A DNA stretch of 64,000 nucleotides, taken from Poa pratensis (lineage: Eukaryota; Streptophyta; Magnoliopsida; Poales; Poaceae). The translations under genes were made by a program, and so were the position numbers. The stretch covers positions 84,064,079 through 84,128,078 of the forward strand of contig CAMZMU010000034.1 of assembly GCA_947311845.1 (NCBI GenBank), given 5' to 3'. Below the pieces are notes generated by a model. It saw only the letters and a list, made by a program, of their open reading frames with translations, had not been told where the DNA came from and did not search any database. Each line of letters opens with the position of its first letter. Positions within the stretch are counted from its first letter, which is position 1. Of this stretch, positions 1-12,006 are shown piece after piece.

Positions 1-589
1 CAGTTTACATTTCTGTATTTTGTTGAGTCACCTAGTTTCATATGTACTACATTTAACTGTTTCTTGTCGTTTACCTTTTTTAATATTGATATCAGAGTAT
101 GTCAAAGTGAGAAAGTTGCTATATTGTGAAGAAGAAAAACCTACGATAAACCTAATGATACTATTTTCACTTTACCAAACTAAACAATTGTTTTATTTTG
201 AGAAAGTCAATATAAACAATTCTTTATGTACAAGCAGTAAAACATAGAGTAGTTTCAGTGTACACTTCAAAAACATCGTGTATTTCTAAGCAGAGGCAGC
301 TGTTGGCTTATAAAACTATCCGCTTGATTCTGAAAGAACCATGAAACAACCCTACGATTTGCAACGTCTTCCATCTCGATTGCATCGTGCCTGACAGTGA
401 CATCACATTGTAGGCAATTAACACAAGCATTCTGTGCAGAGGCAGAAGAGAAGTTTGTGCAGAGGCAATTAACACAAGCATTCTGAAAGAACCATGAAAC
501 AACCCTACGTATATGCCTGTGTACTAGCTTCGTGGTCCAGAGAGGAAATTTGATATATAGATCTGGCCAATCGATCTTAAATCTTGTTT
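1..589. repeat. Gene-free start with short direct repeats
   Basis: No supportable gene. A perfect 29-bp direct repeat lies at 328-356 and 481-509, and a second overlapping repeat of about 22 bp lies at 413-434 and 464-485. The two repeats interleave, so a short segment has been duplicated at least twice. The small ORFs on both strands here have no recognisable content. Confidence 0.6.
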
Positions 590-1240
590 GCTCCTGTGTG
601 TTAGCTAAGTGTCACACTCAGGAGAAAAAAATGTATTAGCTTGGGTTGTCAACTAGAATAATGGGAGGAGGAACCCCAGAAGAATGTGCCTAGTTCCCAC
701 ATGTTAAGCGCTTTCCAGCTGGTTCCATGCCTGCTGACTAATCATTTTTGCCATGGATCAGGCAAGAAACGTTCTCTATCAGTGACCCCATTACTATTAT
801 TGGACTTCTCAGAAGTTTAGGATGAGTCTTGGTGGGCCCTAGCCATACATGAGATGAGAGATGCATATCTTGAAGCTTAACTTAGGTGTATATATCTAGA
901 AGATCCGAACACGTGGCTACGTTTTTTGGCTCCTGCTTGTTAGCTTCCATTCCCTGGTTGACTTGTTAGAACCATAGTAAAGGGAGGAACCCCATAAGAA
1001 TGTGCCTAGCTAGTTCACACATGTTAAGCACTGTTTTGTGAACTGTTGGTTTCTAGTTTGTTCCATGCTAATACTCATTTTGCTCTGGATCAGGCAGGAG
1101 AACATTCTCTGACAGTGACTCCCTTATTTTATTATTGGGTCTTCCAGAAGATGCTGCTGCCCTAAGCTGAGCTTTAGGGTATTGGTCCTACCAGATAGGA
1201 GATCAGCATATCTCAAAATTTAGCTTAGGTTAGTGGCATA
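590..1240. repeat. Diverged tandem duplication, unit about 350 bp
   Basis: Two diverged copies run in the same orientation, about 590-885 and 920-1235. Shared landmarks in the same order are AGGAACCCCA near 670 and 986, AAGAATGTGCCTAG shortly after each, CACATGTTAAGC, GGATCAGGCA and CAGTGAC. No coding potential is seen. The family is not recognised. Confidence 0.65.
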
Positions 1241-2300
1241 TTTTAGAAGTTTTCATATTGTTATCTTACTATTTGATTGATATGCTCTGGTGACCACACT
1301 ATACATGTTTAATTTAACTGGAGTAGTTGATGTTGGCACTATTGTTAATCAGGGCATGTAACCAATAGCTAGAGAAGCATAGCCGGCCCCCACCCAAACA
1401 AAAGGCCGTACACGCACGCCACTCACGTGGATGATATCGCCAGTGTGGTGCAAACACAAAAGTGTATCTGGTTGAATGTTCAGCCAAAGGACAAAAGCAC
1501 AGCTGTGGGAAGAAGATTCAACTCGTTTTGTTATAGAGATCAACGTGCAGTATTGCCCCCACGGATACCCTACTTGGTCCTGGCTTTAGTACTAGTACTT
1601 TGCATGTACCCTTTGCTACAAGATTCGTAAATTCGGCAGAATATACCATGCATAGACAAATTTTGTTTGTAATTCATGTTCTGCTTTAGGTGATTTAAAG
1701 GCATGGTTAAGAAAAATGTTCAGTAAGATCGGTTTGGTGCTATGAGACCTGTGTTATATTTTTAATCAGTAGTGACGACCGATGAAGAAACAGCCGTGTT
1801 GTCTGCATCGCTTACACTATGATATATCCATTCATTTGTGTACCGTGTATAAAGAGGGTTTCGTCGACATGATGATATATTCTTTGTACCCAGGACCAAG
1901 TTGTTGCTTGTGTGGTTAGTAGAGGCGCTTGTAATCACTGTCTACTAGGGATCAAATTCAGCACGTTGTGTGTCTCGCCAAGATAAATTAATTATTCTTT
2001 AGTGCAGCGATATGGAGCCTGAGCTCTAGGGAGCCCTTTTGTTGGAAAAACTCGAAAATGCTATAGATGTTTTCCATAAATCTGTAAATTTTTGTTGAAT
2101 AATATTTTGTATTTTGGGTTACACAAAATCGTACAAATATGGCTCAAAATAGGAAATAACTTGATTTTGGTCTTCTCATTTGTTTTTTGTGTAGGTCACA
2201 TCTGAAAAAGATAATTCGATTAAACTTTAAATGTACATACTAGACATTGATATGTATTTGCATATTTTTCAGAATGTTTTGACTACGAACAAATTTTTGT
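1241..2300. other. Gene-free stretch
   Basis: I see no gene. Short ORFs around 1349-1630 overlap on both strands and show no domain or splice structure. The sequence becomes AT-rich after about 2040. Confidence 0.5.
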
Positions 2301-2309
2301 TTTGATTTT

Positions 2310-2632
2310 ATTAAACTGGCTCTTTATTGGAAATTTTCATTCTTTTCGGTGGTTATGTAGTTGTATGATAATTAGGGGCGTGTCGTTAAATTATAGGTGA
2401 AACCACACAATCTGGAATCGAACTCCAGTTTTGAATACTCTGTGTGTGTAGTTAAATGATTTGAGGTGCAAATATGATTTTTTTATTGGCTCTCCATTTG
2501 AAGTTTTTTGTTCTTTCAGTGGTTTTGTAGTTTTAAGATAATGAGGGGCATGTGGTAAGAATATAGACAAAACAACCCCACTTGGAATCGAACTCCAGTT
2601 TTGAATACTCTGCGTGTGTGTAAATGAAATAT
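2310..2632. repeat. Direct repeat, unit about 160 bp, two copies
   Basis: Copies at about 2318-2455 and 2485-2630 share the landmarks TTGGCTCTNNATTTGAAG-like sequence, then TTTTGTAGTT, then GGAATCGAACTCCAGTTTTG, then a GTGTGTG run. The GGAATCGAACTCC core resembles the reverse complement of a tRNA T-arm (B box). The rest of a tRNA is absent, so it is not called as one. Confidence 0.6.
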
Positions 2633-2684
2633 TCTTGAGGTGGTAGGCGATGTGTCGACCTAGCTAGCTAGTGCGCGGTGTCAT

Positions 2685-2960
2685 TTTCAGACGTTTCAGT
2701 TGAACTGTTGCAAGACAAGGAATCCGACCCGGAATAGACATATTGGCGTCACACCACACACAGTGGATTGTATACTCGATCGGATCTTGCTTGTGATATA
2801 TGGCACATGCTTGAAAACGACGGCTTGTTTGTTGTCTCTACCACAAGTTGCCGATGAATATGCACCTAGGGCTGGTATTATCACCTAGCTAGGCATTGTT
2901 TTAACACAGCGTTTGCACATGAAATTAAGTGTGCATGCAGATAAAATATCCCCATATGTT
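2685..2960. repeat. Segment R, copy 1 (3' flank of ERF copy 1)
   Basis: This is the shortest copy of a segment found at least six times in the window, always in the same orientation. Landmarks are TTGAACTGTTGCAAGACAAG, the word GGCACATGCTTGAAAACGAC, then GTTGCNAGT-like GCTGATGAAT, then a CCTAGG/AGGCNTGGT word. It lies about 370 bp beyond the stop codon of the first ERF copy. The same spacing logic holds at 24.9 and 30.1 kb. Confidence 0.8.
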
Positions 2961-3325
2961 CATCAAATCAGTGTGCAAAAATTGTGCACACTATCATAGG
3001 TCATCTGAAGAAAGTCAGAGGCACACACATATCATGTGGAAATTGACTTCTTCTAAAATAAGGACACCAGAACAAATCGAAACGAATTGTTTTGAAATGT
3101 TTCGAAAGAAATTGATGTTATTTCGAAGGACACATAGATACAATTTTAGCTCAACGTTTGACTGGTCCGTTTGCGAGAGATACAAATTTAGACAAAAAAC
3201 AAGTGGCTGTAAACTGATAGGGTCAAAACTTAGAATGCATTTTTAGTACACACGTACGTAGCAATGCACCTGAAGCATTTTGCACGGCTGGGTTAATAAT
3301 CGCAGCAGTGACAGCAAGTGAACTA
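2961..3325. other. 3' flank of ERF copy 1, no gene
   Basis: Intergenic sequence between segment R and the ERF stop codon. It probably contains the ERF 3' UTR on the minus strand. No separate gene was seen. Confidence 0.5.
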
Positions 3326-4011
3326 CTAGTATCTGAAGTAGGAGTCTCTGGGGTCAAAGCTCCAAAGAGAAGCGCTGGCACCATGGCCACTCTCCTCCAT
3401 TTCCTCGTCGACCGAAGTCGGCGGTGGAGGCATCTGCAGGAAGTCGTACGCATTGCTGCCCCAGCCGGCCGTCGGCGAGAACATCGGCGGCTGGTGCGCC
3501 ATGACCGTACGCCAGTCGATGCTGCCGTCCGGCGCTACCAACTCGCCGCCACCGAAAACGTCGATGCCATGTTGCATGAATGAGCACTGGTCCATCGAAA
3601 GCGCGGCCGGCACCGGCGAGCAGTGGGTGTCGTCCTTGAGCGCCGCGGCCGCCTCCCGTGCCGTGACGTGGGCGCGTTTGCGTGGGACAGCGCGGCCGCC
3701 TGCACCTCCTCCGGGTCGACGCTGTGGCGGCAGGGCGGCGGCGGTGAGTCCGGGAAGTTGAGGTCCGCACCGGCGGCGGCCTGGGGGCCGCGGAGGCAGA
3801 CGAAGGCGGCGTCGAAGGCGCGTGCGGCCTTTTCGGGGGCGTCGTAGGAGCCCAGCCAGATGCGCTCCCGGCTGTTGGGCAGCCGGATCTCCGACACCCA
3901 CTTGCCCCACTTGCGCCGCCGCACGCCCTTGTACTTCCTGCCGCCCTGATCCGTCGTCACGATCTCCGGGGACGTGGCGCTGCTCGCAGCCGGCGACGAC
4001 AACGACGACAT
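3326..4011 (-). pseudogene. AP2/ERF transcription factor (ERF017/018/019-like), frameshifted copy 1
   Basis: The start at 4011 ([11 protein letters not shown]) is about 140 bp below a TATA box and matches the starts of the two paralogues. A complete AP2/ERF domain begins near residue 25 ([28 protein letters not shown]). It carries Val at AP2 position 14 (WGKWV), a DREB-subfamily trait, and the [13 protein letters not shown] stretch of the ERF017-019 clade. Next to CCCACGT-coding DNA around 3676-3681 this copy has one base fewer than copies 2 and 3. The original frame then ends at 3535 (158 aa). The expected C-terminal region (QPPMFSPTAGW, SLWSF and the final SYFRY) continues in another frame to 3326. 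It is probably a pseudogene. The 158-aa product with an intact AP2 domain but no C-terminal region could still bind DNA if expressed. It lacks the CBF signature motifs. Confidence 0.85.
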
Positions 4012-4151
4012 GTCGCTGGTCTGGAAGATCAGGAGGGTGGCCCGGGGCTAGCTGCCTTGCTGAAGCTTGCGTTGCGTTGAGTTGCTGCTGTACGTCGAAG
4101 GCTAGCTTGGTGGTGATCGACGATGCTGTTGGCGGCACGGATCGCGCAGCT

Positions 4152-4160
4152 ACTTATAAG
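4152..4160 (-). promoter_or_regulatory. TATA box of ERF copy 1
   Basis: CTTATAAGT on the minus strand, about 140 bp upstream of the ATG at 4011. The same element precedes copy 2 (26081-26088) and, in slightly changed form, copy 3 (31003-31010), so the promoter core was duplicated with the gene. Confidence 0.65.
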
Positions 4161-4359
4161 GTTATTATGCCGTCGCGGCGTCGCCTGCCGGGCCGGGCGC
4201 GGCGCGTTGACTCGAGGATGGCGCGTAGGGACGGTGACGTGCATGCTCTGAGCTTTGGCAACGCGTGGAGATTCCGGACCTGCTCGGTGGGGTCTCACTC
4301 GGCTGTCGTTTTGGAGTAGCTTCTTCTTGTCTTATTTGTGACTGTTTTTTCTCTTTTCT

Positions 4360-4500
4360 TCTAGAGGACATATATGTAGTTGACCTTTTTTATGTAGTTT
4401 ATGTTTCTTCTCTTTTCTTCTAGCGCGCAACTTCTTCCAAATCACAACTAGTTGACCTTTTTTATGTAGTTTCAGTCAACATTTTAAGCTTTGAGTATAT
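4360..4500. repeat. Short direct repeat upstream of ERF copy 1
   Basis: TAGTTGACCTTTTTTATGTA occurs at about 4377 and again at about 4448, each preceded by a CTCTTTTCTTCTAG word. The direct repeat is about 70 bp and contains TTGAC W-box cores. No further function can be shown. Confidence 0.5.
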
Positions 4501-4619
4501 AATATAAAGTAGTTTTAGACTGTTTTACTCCTTGTATATATTATACGAGTATTCTAATTAGGAGACGTGCCCGAGTGCTTCCATAGGGCGTCTATGGGAT
4601 CGTTGAGATTACTAAGATC

Positions 4620-5060
4620 GAGCAACTCTAGTAGATCCCGCAAAAATTCATATCGCAAAATCGGTTTGCAGTAAACTGCAAACTGTTTTACGTATGGCCG
4701 GCTTGGTTATACCATCGGAACAGATTTCTCAAAATCCGTATTGCAAACTAATTTCTCCATGTGGGACCTGCAAAAAAGTTGGTACTGAAATATTGGACGG
4801 TCTGACGGTAGTTGGGCTCGAAAGTAACTGAAATATCATGCCCGCCAGCGGAATCAGTGTTTATCGTTTGCTGCAAAAACGCACCATGGTACTCCAAATA
4901 AGCAGCACCGAGGGCTGTTTTTAAGGTTTATGGCAAAAAAATTGGTGGTAGAACTTATTTTGCGGGATCTGGCCGTGGCCGTTTTTTGCTCGATATAACG
5001 TAAAATGACAGTTTGTTTTGTAGTTTCTGGGCCATTTTGTGGGATGGATTAGAGTTGCTC
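4620..5060. mobile_element. MITE with GAGCAACTCTA termini
   Basis: The left terminus GAGCAACTCTAGTAGATCCC and the right terminus GGGATGGATTAGAGTTGCTC form an imperfect terminal inverted repeat. TAAGAT flanks both sides (4613-4618 and 5061-5066), a probable target duplication with one extra base on the left. There is no coding content, so this is a non-autonomous DNA transposon of about 440 bp. The superfamily is uncertain. Confidence 0.7.
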
Positions 5061-5584
5061 TAAGATATGCTTGCAGGAAATATTTCCACCTCGGGTTTTA
5101 AACGCAAGTCTGAATATTTAAAACGATTTATCTTTGTAACCGTTAATCAAATTATTGATCCGTTTTCGCAGCTAAGTTCGTTTTGATGAGGGATTTGAAA
5201 TAAGATTCAATCTTGTTATGTTTCAACAAACTTTTTTTTTGCGAAAAGAACCCTGGCATTAAAAGAAACACCAAACAAACGTTTTTACATCTTTATAGAC
5301 AAGATAATGCTACACAAGCATAGAGTGATAATTCAAGTGTTCCCAACGTGTAAAAGATACAATAATATCACAAAAATAGCGCGATGCAAGTCATACTTGG
5401 GCACGTGTGATGGTTAGTAACCTGACAAACCAAGTGATATAACCTGGTAAGCGAGTGATTATAAACCTAGTAACTGCGGATGGATTTTTAAAAAATCATC
5501 GAAGCATAGCAACCTAGCTAGAGTTATCCATCTGACCATCTATGCGCAATTCTTGGAACGACCCGAGCGCTCATTGTTTCCAGT
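5061..5584. other. Gene-free stretch
   Basis: No gene. A poly-T run near 5231 followed by GCGAAAAGAACCC could be a 5'-truncated retroposon tail on the minus strand, but no target duplication was recognised. Confidence 0.4.
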
Positions 5585-6110
5585 TCAAGACGTTTTAGAG
5601 CCAAGGAAATGAAAGCATCGCCAGTCGCTCTCAAAAGCCAAATCGATGGAGAAGGCATCGATATGGATCGATCGTCGCAGTTTTCTCCGATACCGTGTTA
5701 GTTGTACAGCGACCTCCGGTAACACTGCACCTGCCAGTGCCAGGATATGCATCCAGCTAGCAACTAGCAAGCTATGCTTAATTAGCTAAGCTCTCCGGTC
5801 TCCGGTGCCGTTCTGAAACTGCACCGAGAGTGCAACGCCGATTTGGTGAGATTGATCGAGTCAAACGCGCGCGCAGAAAAGAGGTTTTATTTAACTCGTG
5901 CGTGTGTGTGTATGGGCAAGCCGGTGTTGATCTTAGCGGTAAGCTCCAGTGAAATATGTGGATGTTGATCAGGTGAAATTGACTTTATCCGCCGGAACAG
6001 AACAGGTCAGAGGTTTTAAATTGTGCGCATGGAGCACAACGGCCGGCGCGACACCTGCAAGCTAACCAGATCCAGGGCAGTTCGAGTAAGCAACCGGCCA
6101 AATTCTACTA
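5585..6110. repeat. Upstream block U, copy 1
   Basis: This is a diverged duplicate of 27050-27560. Shared landmarks in order are GAAAGCATCGCC, CGCTCTCAAAA, TCTCCGATACCGTGTTAGT, ACAGCGACCTCCGGTAACAC, GATTGATCGAGTCAAACG, TATCCGCCGGAACAGAACAG and GGTTTTAAATTGTGCGCATG. Both copies lie 1.1-1.6 kb upstream of an ERF gene. No ORF is conserved between them, so the block is read as duplicated upstream DNA, not a gene. Confidence 0.85.
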
Positions 6111-6889
6111 CTGCATGCCAGGTTCTTGAGCACATCGTGCATGATCTTCCAATTATCTAGCGATTAGCGGGGACTTCACTCAGATGATGTCACACGGGTA
6201 TTGATGATTTTGGTAAGGTAATTGATCCCGTTCGGTGGGGCGATGGAACCGGCTCCTCTAACTTGCTCGAGGCAAGTTACAGGAGCTACAGAACTTTTTA
6301 TATAAAATAGGAGTCGTATGAAACAGCGCAACAGCGGGTGCATCAGGTTTTGCATCCAGGTCCCAGATAAGTTCAAGGGCCAGAGGCAGAGCAAATGGCT
6401 AACAAAACTGCAGACTTTTCAGGGAAACGGCTAAGGTGAAAACTACAGCACTTATTACAGTCCAGGGGAGTTTCATAACTGAAGCTTTTTCCTATGGAGA
6501 GACCGCCCAGTTGGTGTGAAGAGCCAGATTTGTTCAGCGTCGGTCAATGATGGGGAGAGCCGGAGAGGAGCTTTGAATCCAAGCAATTCGCAGAAGCTCC
6601 CAGCGCGTACGCTCCAGCAGCTGGATGCACTGGTCCTGCAGCGTTGAAAGTACTCTAACTTTCCTTCTTCAAAGACAAATTATTTAAGTTCAATTCAAAT
6701 TACTTTGTATAATACAAATCTAAGCTATATATTGACCAAAAGAATAATTTAGATTATTTATACTACAGCAATTACTTTCAGTACATCTCAAAATAGGCTT
6801 ACGCCCCCCCCCTCTGACTTTCCTTCGGTGTTTTTCCTGACTTTCCTCATCTACGTTAGAGTAGCCGGTTCCTGGGGCGATGCCACCGG
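6111..6889. other. Gene-free stretch
   Basis: No gene recognised. The ORFs at 6176-6394 and 6720-6968 on the minus strand have no domain features and no counterpart in the duplicated unit. Confidence 0.4.
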
Positions 6890-9690
6890 ATGACGCATGG
6901 GCGACAATATCAGTTTTTTCGTTTTGAAAAACTGTCAGCAAACAAGTAAAATAAAATTGTATGCACATGTATATTTGGATTATGAAGAGGAAACCTTTGA
7001 AATTTTAAAGGAGTTTCCAATGTTTTGTCACGTAAAATGTGATTTTCATTTATTAGAGCTAAAAATGTGTTCGTCTATGAAGAAAATGCAAATAATATGG
7101 TGAAAAATGACACATCTCGTTTTGAAAAAAAGTAACCCATATTGGATGGCCAGTTTCCAAGTATTAACAATTTTTTATATTTTCATCTACTTTCGCATAT
7201 TTAAATGAATTTCTGCCGATTTTCCAAAATTAATTCAAATTTGAAATGCAAGCGTGTTCTACTTTTCTCTAAAGATTGTAAAACTTATTTTAAGGTAATC
7301 AATTAGGATTATATGCAATAGACACAGCGGGTGTTGAAATATTCAAATCCTAAATATGAATAGTTTACCGATGATTTTTTACAATATTTTGAAAAAATAG
7401 AACATAAAAGCTTTTAGAAAAGAGTACTTTTTGTGTACTAGTTGTAAGGAAAAATGGTATACATGGATTTTGACATATTTGTAATTTACATTCATGATTT
7501 CAAGCCAAGTGACCATGTTCATGGCCATATCTATAGCATAGTTCCTGAAAATGTAACATATTTGGCAAAAAAAGTGCATCTTTTCATGACAAACTACAGT
7601 TCCAAAAGGCCTTTACATTGTTTTGAAAAAACTTATTCATTTTGTGCTAAAAATGAGTTTTTGTGAAGCAAGTGCAAAGAATATGGTAAAAATGACACCT
7701 CTACAACTTTTACACAAAGTAGACCATATTCGGTAACCAATTTTCATGTATTAACAATTGTCTCGATATCTTGCTACTTCCATTCAATGATTTTTAGCCT
7801 ATTTTCTGAAAGTAATTCAAATTTCATGTATAAGTGTGTTCAAGCTTTGTCCTAAAAACTGCAAAAATCACACCGTAGTGGCTTTCCCTACGGTAATGTT
7901 TCTAAAAAATAAAAACTGCAAAAAACCTTTTATGATACCCAAGTATAATTATATGCAATAGACATACAGGGTGTTGAAATATTCAAGATCGTACATACTA
8001 ATAATTTTGTCGGCAATTTTGAACAGTATTGAAAATAATCAAAGAAAATGAAGAAAAATAATAGTAAAAGGCGATCATTTAGCATGGAGTCATCTAAATG
8101 TACTTGTTGGAAAAAAATTGGTAGAATTGGATTTTGAAATGTTTTGTTAAAATATTGAGTAAATGTACTACTCCCTCCGTCCCGTTTTAAGTGACGCGGA
8201 ACCGAGTTAGTGAAAATTCATAGTACAAATAGCGTAAATTAATTGGGACGGAGAGAGTATTATGTATGAACATTCATAACTTTCGAGCCAAATTTATCAT
8301 GTTTAGTTCATAATTGTTTTACCATATTCGTGACAAAGGTGCAACAGTCCATGAAAAACAATAGTTCCAAATATAGTTTTCCAAGTTTCGTCACAAAAAA
8401 ACATGAATTTTCATCTTCAAAGTGCTAAAAGTGGTATGTTTGTCATGCGAGTGCAAATAATATGGTGAAAAATGGAACCACTCTAATTTTCACACAAAGT
8501 AGACATACTTAGATGGCCAATTACCAAATACTAAGAATTTCTAGATTTCTAGCTATCTTTGCCCATGTAGATAATTTTTGCTGGATTTCCCAAAAGCTTA
8601 TAGAAATTTGAACTACAAGTGTGCTCTAGTTTGCTGCTAAAAAATTTCAAAAATTATTTAAGATACCTAATTATGATTCTATGCAATAGCCATAAAGGAT
8701 GCTGAAAGATTTAAGCCTTAGATATGGATAGTTTTGCTGTCGATTTTGTACCTATTTAAAAAAATACAACTCTGGCATAGAGTCGTTCTATGTGTACTAG
8801 TTGCAAAAAAAAAATGAAAATATGGATTTTCATATTTTAAAAAATCTTCATAAAATGGACTATCATATATGAACTACCTGACGATTTTGCATTTAAAAAA
8901 ATACAACTCTTTAGCGAGTCCTTCTATGTGTACTTGTTGCAAGGGAAAAATCTAAATATGGATTTCGCATATTTTAAAAAATCTATATAAAGTAGACTAT
9001 CATGTATGAAGATTCAAGTAAGGCGACCATATTTTGCATCGCATAGTTCATGATAATGTGACCATATTTTGCACAAATATGCATATTTCCATGATAAAAA
9101 ATAGTTCAAAAAGGATTTTCAGAAACAAAGTCATAAAAAAATTCGAACTGCTATAAATATGTCTTTTATGAAGTGGATACAAATAATATGGCAGAACTCA
9201 AACATAAGAAAATTGTACATAAATTAGACCATATTGGATGGTAAATTTCCAAGTATTAAGAATTTCATCGATTTCTAGCCACTTTCTCCCATTAAATGAA
9301 TTTCATCTGATTTCTCGAAATTAATTCAAATTTGATCTACAAATTTGCTTTATTTGGCACCTACAAAATTCAAAAGACAACCATATCAGGTGCCCAAGTA
9401 TGATTCTATACAATTTACACAAGGGTTTTAAATATTCAACCCCTAGGTACGAATATTTATGCCGCCGATTTTGACCTTATTTTGAAAAATAAAAAAAAGA
9501 AACAAATCCAAAAAATACAATCCTTTGTCATGCAATGCTTTTTATGTGTACTAGTTGAAAGGGAAAAAATATTGTTTGAGATGTTTTGTAAAAAAAATAC
9601 TTCACAAAATGGACTATCATGTATAAACATGCTTGACTTTCTAGCGAAATTACCATGTTCATGGCCATATCTCTATTATAAACAACAGTT
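6890..9690. repeat. AT-rich array of 0.6-0.8 kb repeat units, about four copies
   Basis: The pair ATAATATGGTGAAAAATG and then CATATTGGATGGCCA-like sequence recurs near 7092/7139, 7680/7727, 8459/8506 and 9186/9228, giving periods of about 590, 780 and 720 bp. Other shared words are TGTGTACTAGTTG, CATGATAAACAATAGTTCC and GTGTGTTCNAGTTT. All units have the same orientation. A shorter array of the same family lies at 28143-29060, in the equivalent place of another ERF unit. There is no coding content. The family is not recognised. Confidence 0.85.
8171..8257. mobile_element. Stowaway MITE, 87 bp
   Basis: The termini are CTCCCTCCGTCCCGTTTTAA and AATTGGGACGGAGAGAG, and the element is flanked by TA on both sides (8169-8170 and 8258-8259). 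This is the standard Tc1/Mariner-derived Stowaway structure. It sits inside the AT-rich array, so it is younger than that array unit. Confidence 0.9.
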
Positions 9691-9860
9691 CTAAAGGCAC
9701 TAGTGCATATTTCATCAAGATTTCTCCCTCCATGACGATGTGCGAGTAGTTACCTTTGTACTACCAGTCAACCTTGCTGCCTCCAAAGGCACTAGTGCAT
9801 TTTTCATCAACCTTGTTGTCTCCATGACGATACGTGAGTAGTTACCTTTGTACTATGAGT
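9691..9860. repeat. Direct repeat of about 80-90 bp
   Basis: AAAGGCACTAGTGCAT begins copies at about 9693 and 9785. Both continue through TTTCATCAA, TCCATGACGAT and GAGTAGTTACCTTTGTACTA. The copies are near-identical and adjacent, which points to a recent tandem duplication. Confidence 0.75.
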
Positions 9861-10247
9861 CCATAGCAGTTGCTATAGATGGCACTCTCTCTCCCATGCT
9901 CTTCAATACAAAGGTCTCATGAGCTGCCCTACATGATTGAGATTCATGTGATAAAATATTTGTTTTGCTTGTTGGGATATAATGAATATCAGATTTGTTC
10001 ATGTTATATATTGATACTTATGATGTTATCTTGATGCATTATTCATAGTAATATATGTCTCCGATCTATTTGTATGCTTTGCCAAAGTTTTATGCTTAGA
10101 TCTTCATATGGGGTGGTGTATGATAGTTGGTTCAACCTTGCGTTGCTCTATATTCTAGTGACATAAAGGGACAAGACGTTCATTGTGTTGTTGCGGATAA
10201 GGATAAAACAATGGTTTTTATGTCACATTTGTTTGATGTTTTTATAG
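9861..10247. other. Gene-free stretch before the LTR element
   Basis: No gene or recognised element. This is the left flank of the LTR insertion at 10253. Confidence 0.4.
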
Positions 10248-10252
10248 TTTAC

Positions 10253-11750
10253 TGATAACCCACAAGTATAGGGGATCGCGTGTAGCCTTTTCGATAAGTA
10301 AGAGTGTCGAACCCAACGAGGAGCTAAAGGTAGGATAAGTATTCTCTCAAGTTCTATCAACCACTGATACAACTCTACGCACACTAAACGTTTGCATTAT
10401 CTAGAAAATAAAACTACGATAGCAATACGGGTATGAGAGGTAGTTTTGCAAGATAATAAATAAAAGAAAGTAAATGTTAGTGCTGCAGCAATAAAATACA
10501 CTAAGTAACCATATACTAACAGTACCATGAGTGTGGAAAAGTGGTGGTAATTGTGGTGGCTTTGTCCAAGATTAATTAGTGAAAGTACTTGGTTCATTGT
10601 CTTCGATGCAGTTTTCTATGTGGGAAAGGCTAAATATACATGCACTCCACTACTTGGGATTACAAGTACTATATGATTGGATTGTTAGAAAGCATCCGCA
10701 AATACTAACAATGCATTAAGGTTTCCCCAACCATAGCCTTAAGTTCAAGATCCTCTTACTCCCATACGTGCAACTAATCGGTTCGCGTTCTCAGGTTTCT
10801 GTCACTCCGGCAGAACTTCCCCCGCTTCGTTACAAATACTACCAACCCTAGGGTGTTTGATCCATGCGCGCACAAGTATAATGGACACCAAAGGACAGCA
10901 CCATATAGACATACAACTCTAATGAACCTCATGCACTCGATTAAGCAATCAAAAGACAAATAAACTACGGAAACATGATGTAAATCATAGGATAAATATT
11001 ATAGCATCAAACACCATGTTTACATAGGACGGTACAGAGGTTTGTGGGAGGATGAACCACTGAATACAAGGAGGAGATGGTGTTGGAGATGGCGGTGAAG
11101 ATGGCGGAGAGGGGCAGCGCGGCGGCGCAGGGCGGCGGCGGCGGCGGTGCGGGGAACTCCTTTCCCCGCCGCCGGCAACATGGGGGAGCGCCGCCCCTTA
11201 GCCTCCCTCCTTCATGGCTTCTTGGGAGCCCTCCCCCATGGAGATGGGATCCATGGGGGAGGCAAAAACGTGGCTTTTGGTGGCTGAAATTCGTGGGTGG
11301 AGGAGTCCTCCACGAATTAGGTTTCCTCCCTTTATATATCTTCTCGGATTTCCGTCACCCCCTTTTAGGGTTCCACCAAAACGGGCCTACAGGCCGCGTC
11401 CGAACTCCGATTGGGCTGATCTCGGGCTTAAAATATTCGTATGGAAAATTGTGACAACTTTGTTTTCGGGGAGACTTCTGGTGGACGTCATCTTCGAGGG
11501 TCAAACTGACAATCTCCGTAAAAAGTTCTCAGACAGATTTCAGGAAAGTCCCAATTCGACCCCAACAAGGTTTCCTCTTGTATTCTTGATAATTTCTACA
11601 CATCAAATAGCAAAACAAGAACATTGTGCACTTTTGCAACTATTAGTAGGTTAGTCCAAATAAATAATAAACTTAATATAAAAACAAGTGCTAAAAGCAT
11701 AAAAATGACATGAAACAATCAAAAATTATAGATACGTTTTGGACGTATCA
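10253..11750. mobile_element. Solo LTR or short non-autonomous LTR element
   Basis: It begins TGATAACCCACAAGTATAGG and ends TTTGGACGTATCA, giving the TG...CA ends expected of an LTR. A perfect 5-bp target duplication TTTAC flanks it (10248-10252 and 11751-11755). The 1498 bp contain no polyprotein, no primer-binding site and no second LTR, so a solo LTR is the simplest reading. The start resembles a widespread Triticeae LTR family, but I do not assign a family name. Small ORFs around 11077-11654 lie inside it and are not taken as genes. Confidence 0.9.
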
Positions 11751-11940
11751 TTTACATATGTCATTTTATAGATATCAAAGTATATAAGTGGTCTCGAAGT
11801 GGAGTGTTAGTTATATATGTTGTTAGATTAACGGTCTGTACATTTTGGACGTAATGCGGGAAATGGTTGTCAACTGAGGGAAATACTTGCTGATTGGCTA
11901 CATCATCCCATCCACTTGGGGCTTCCCAACAACTTATGCG

Positions 11941-12006
11941 CTTCTTCTTCTTCTTCTTCTTCTTCTTCTTCTTCTTCTTCTTCTTCTTCTTCTTCTTCTT
12001 CTTCTT
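11941..12006. repeat. (CTT)22 microsatellite
   Basis: Twenty-two uninterrupted CTT units. Read in frame they give poly-Phe on the plus strand and poly-Lys on the minus strand. This explains the low-complexity ORFs there, which are not genes. Confidence 0.98.

Noticed and set aside
3326..4138. 270-codon minus ORF as the true ERF copy 1 gene
   Set aside because: Its first two-thirds is the wrong frame across the AP2 domain. Only its C-terminal part is real coding sequence, reached after the frameshift.
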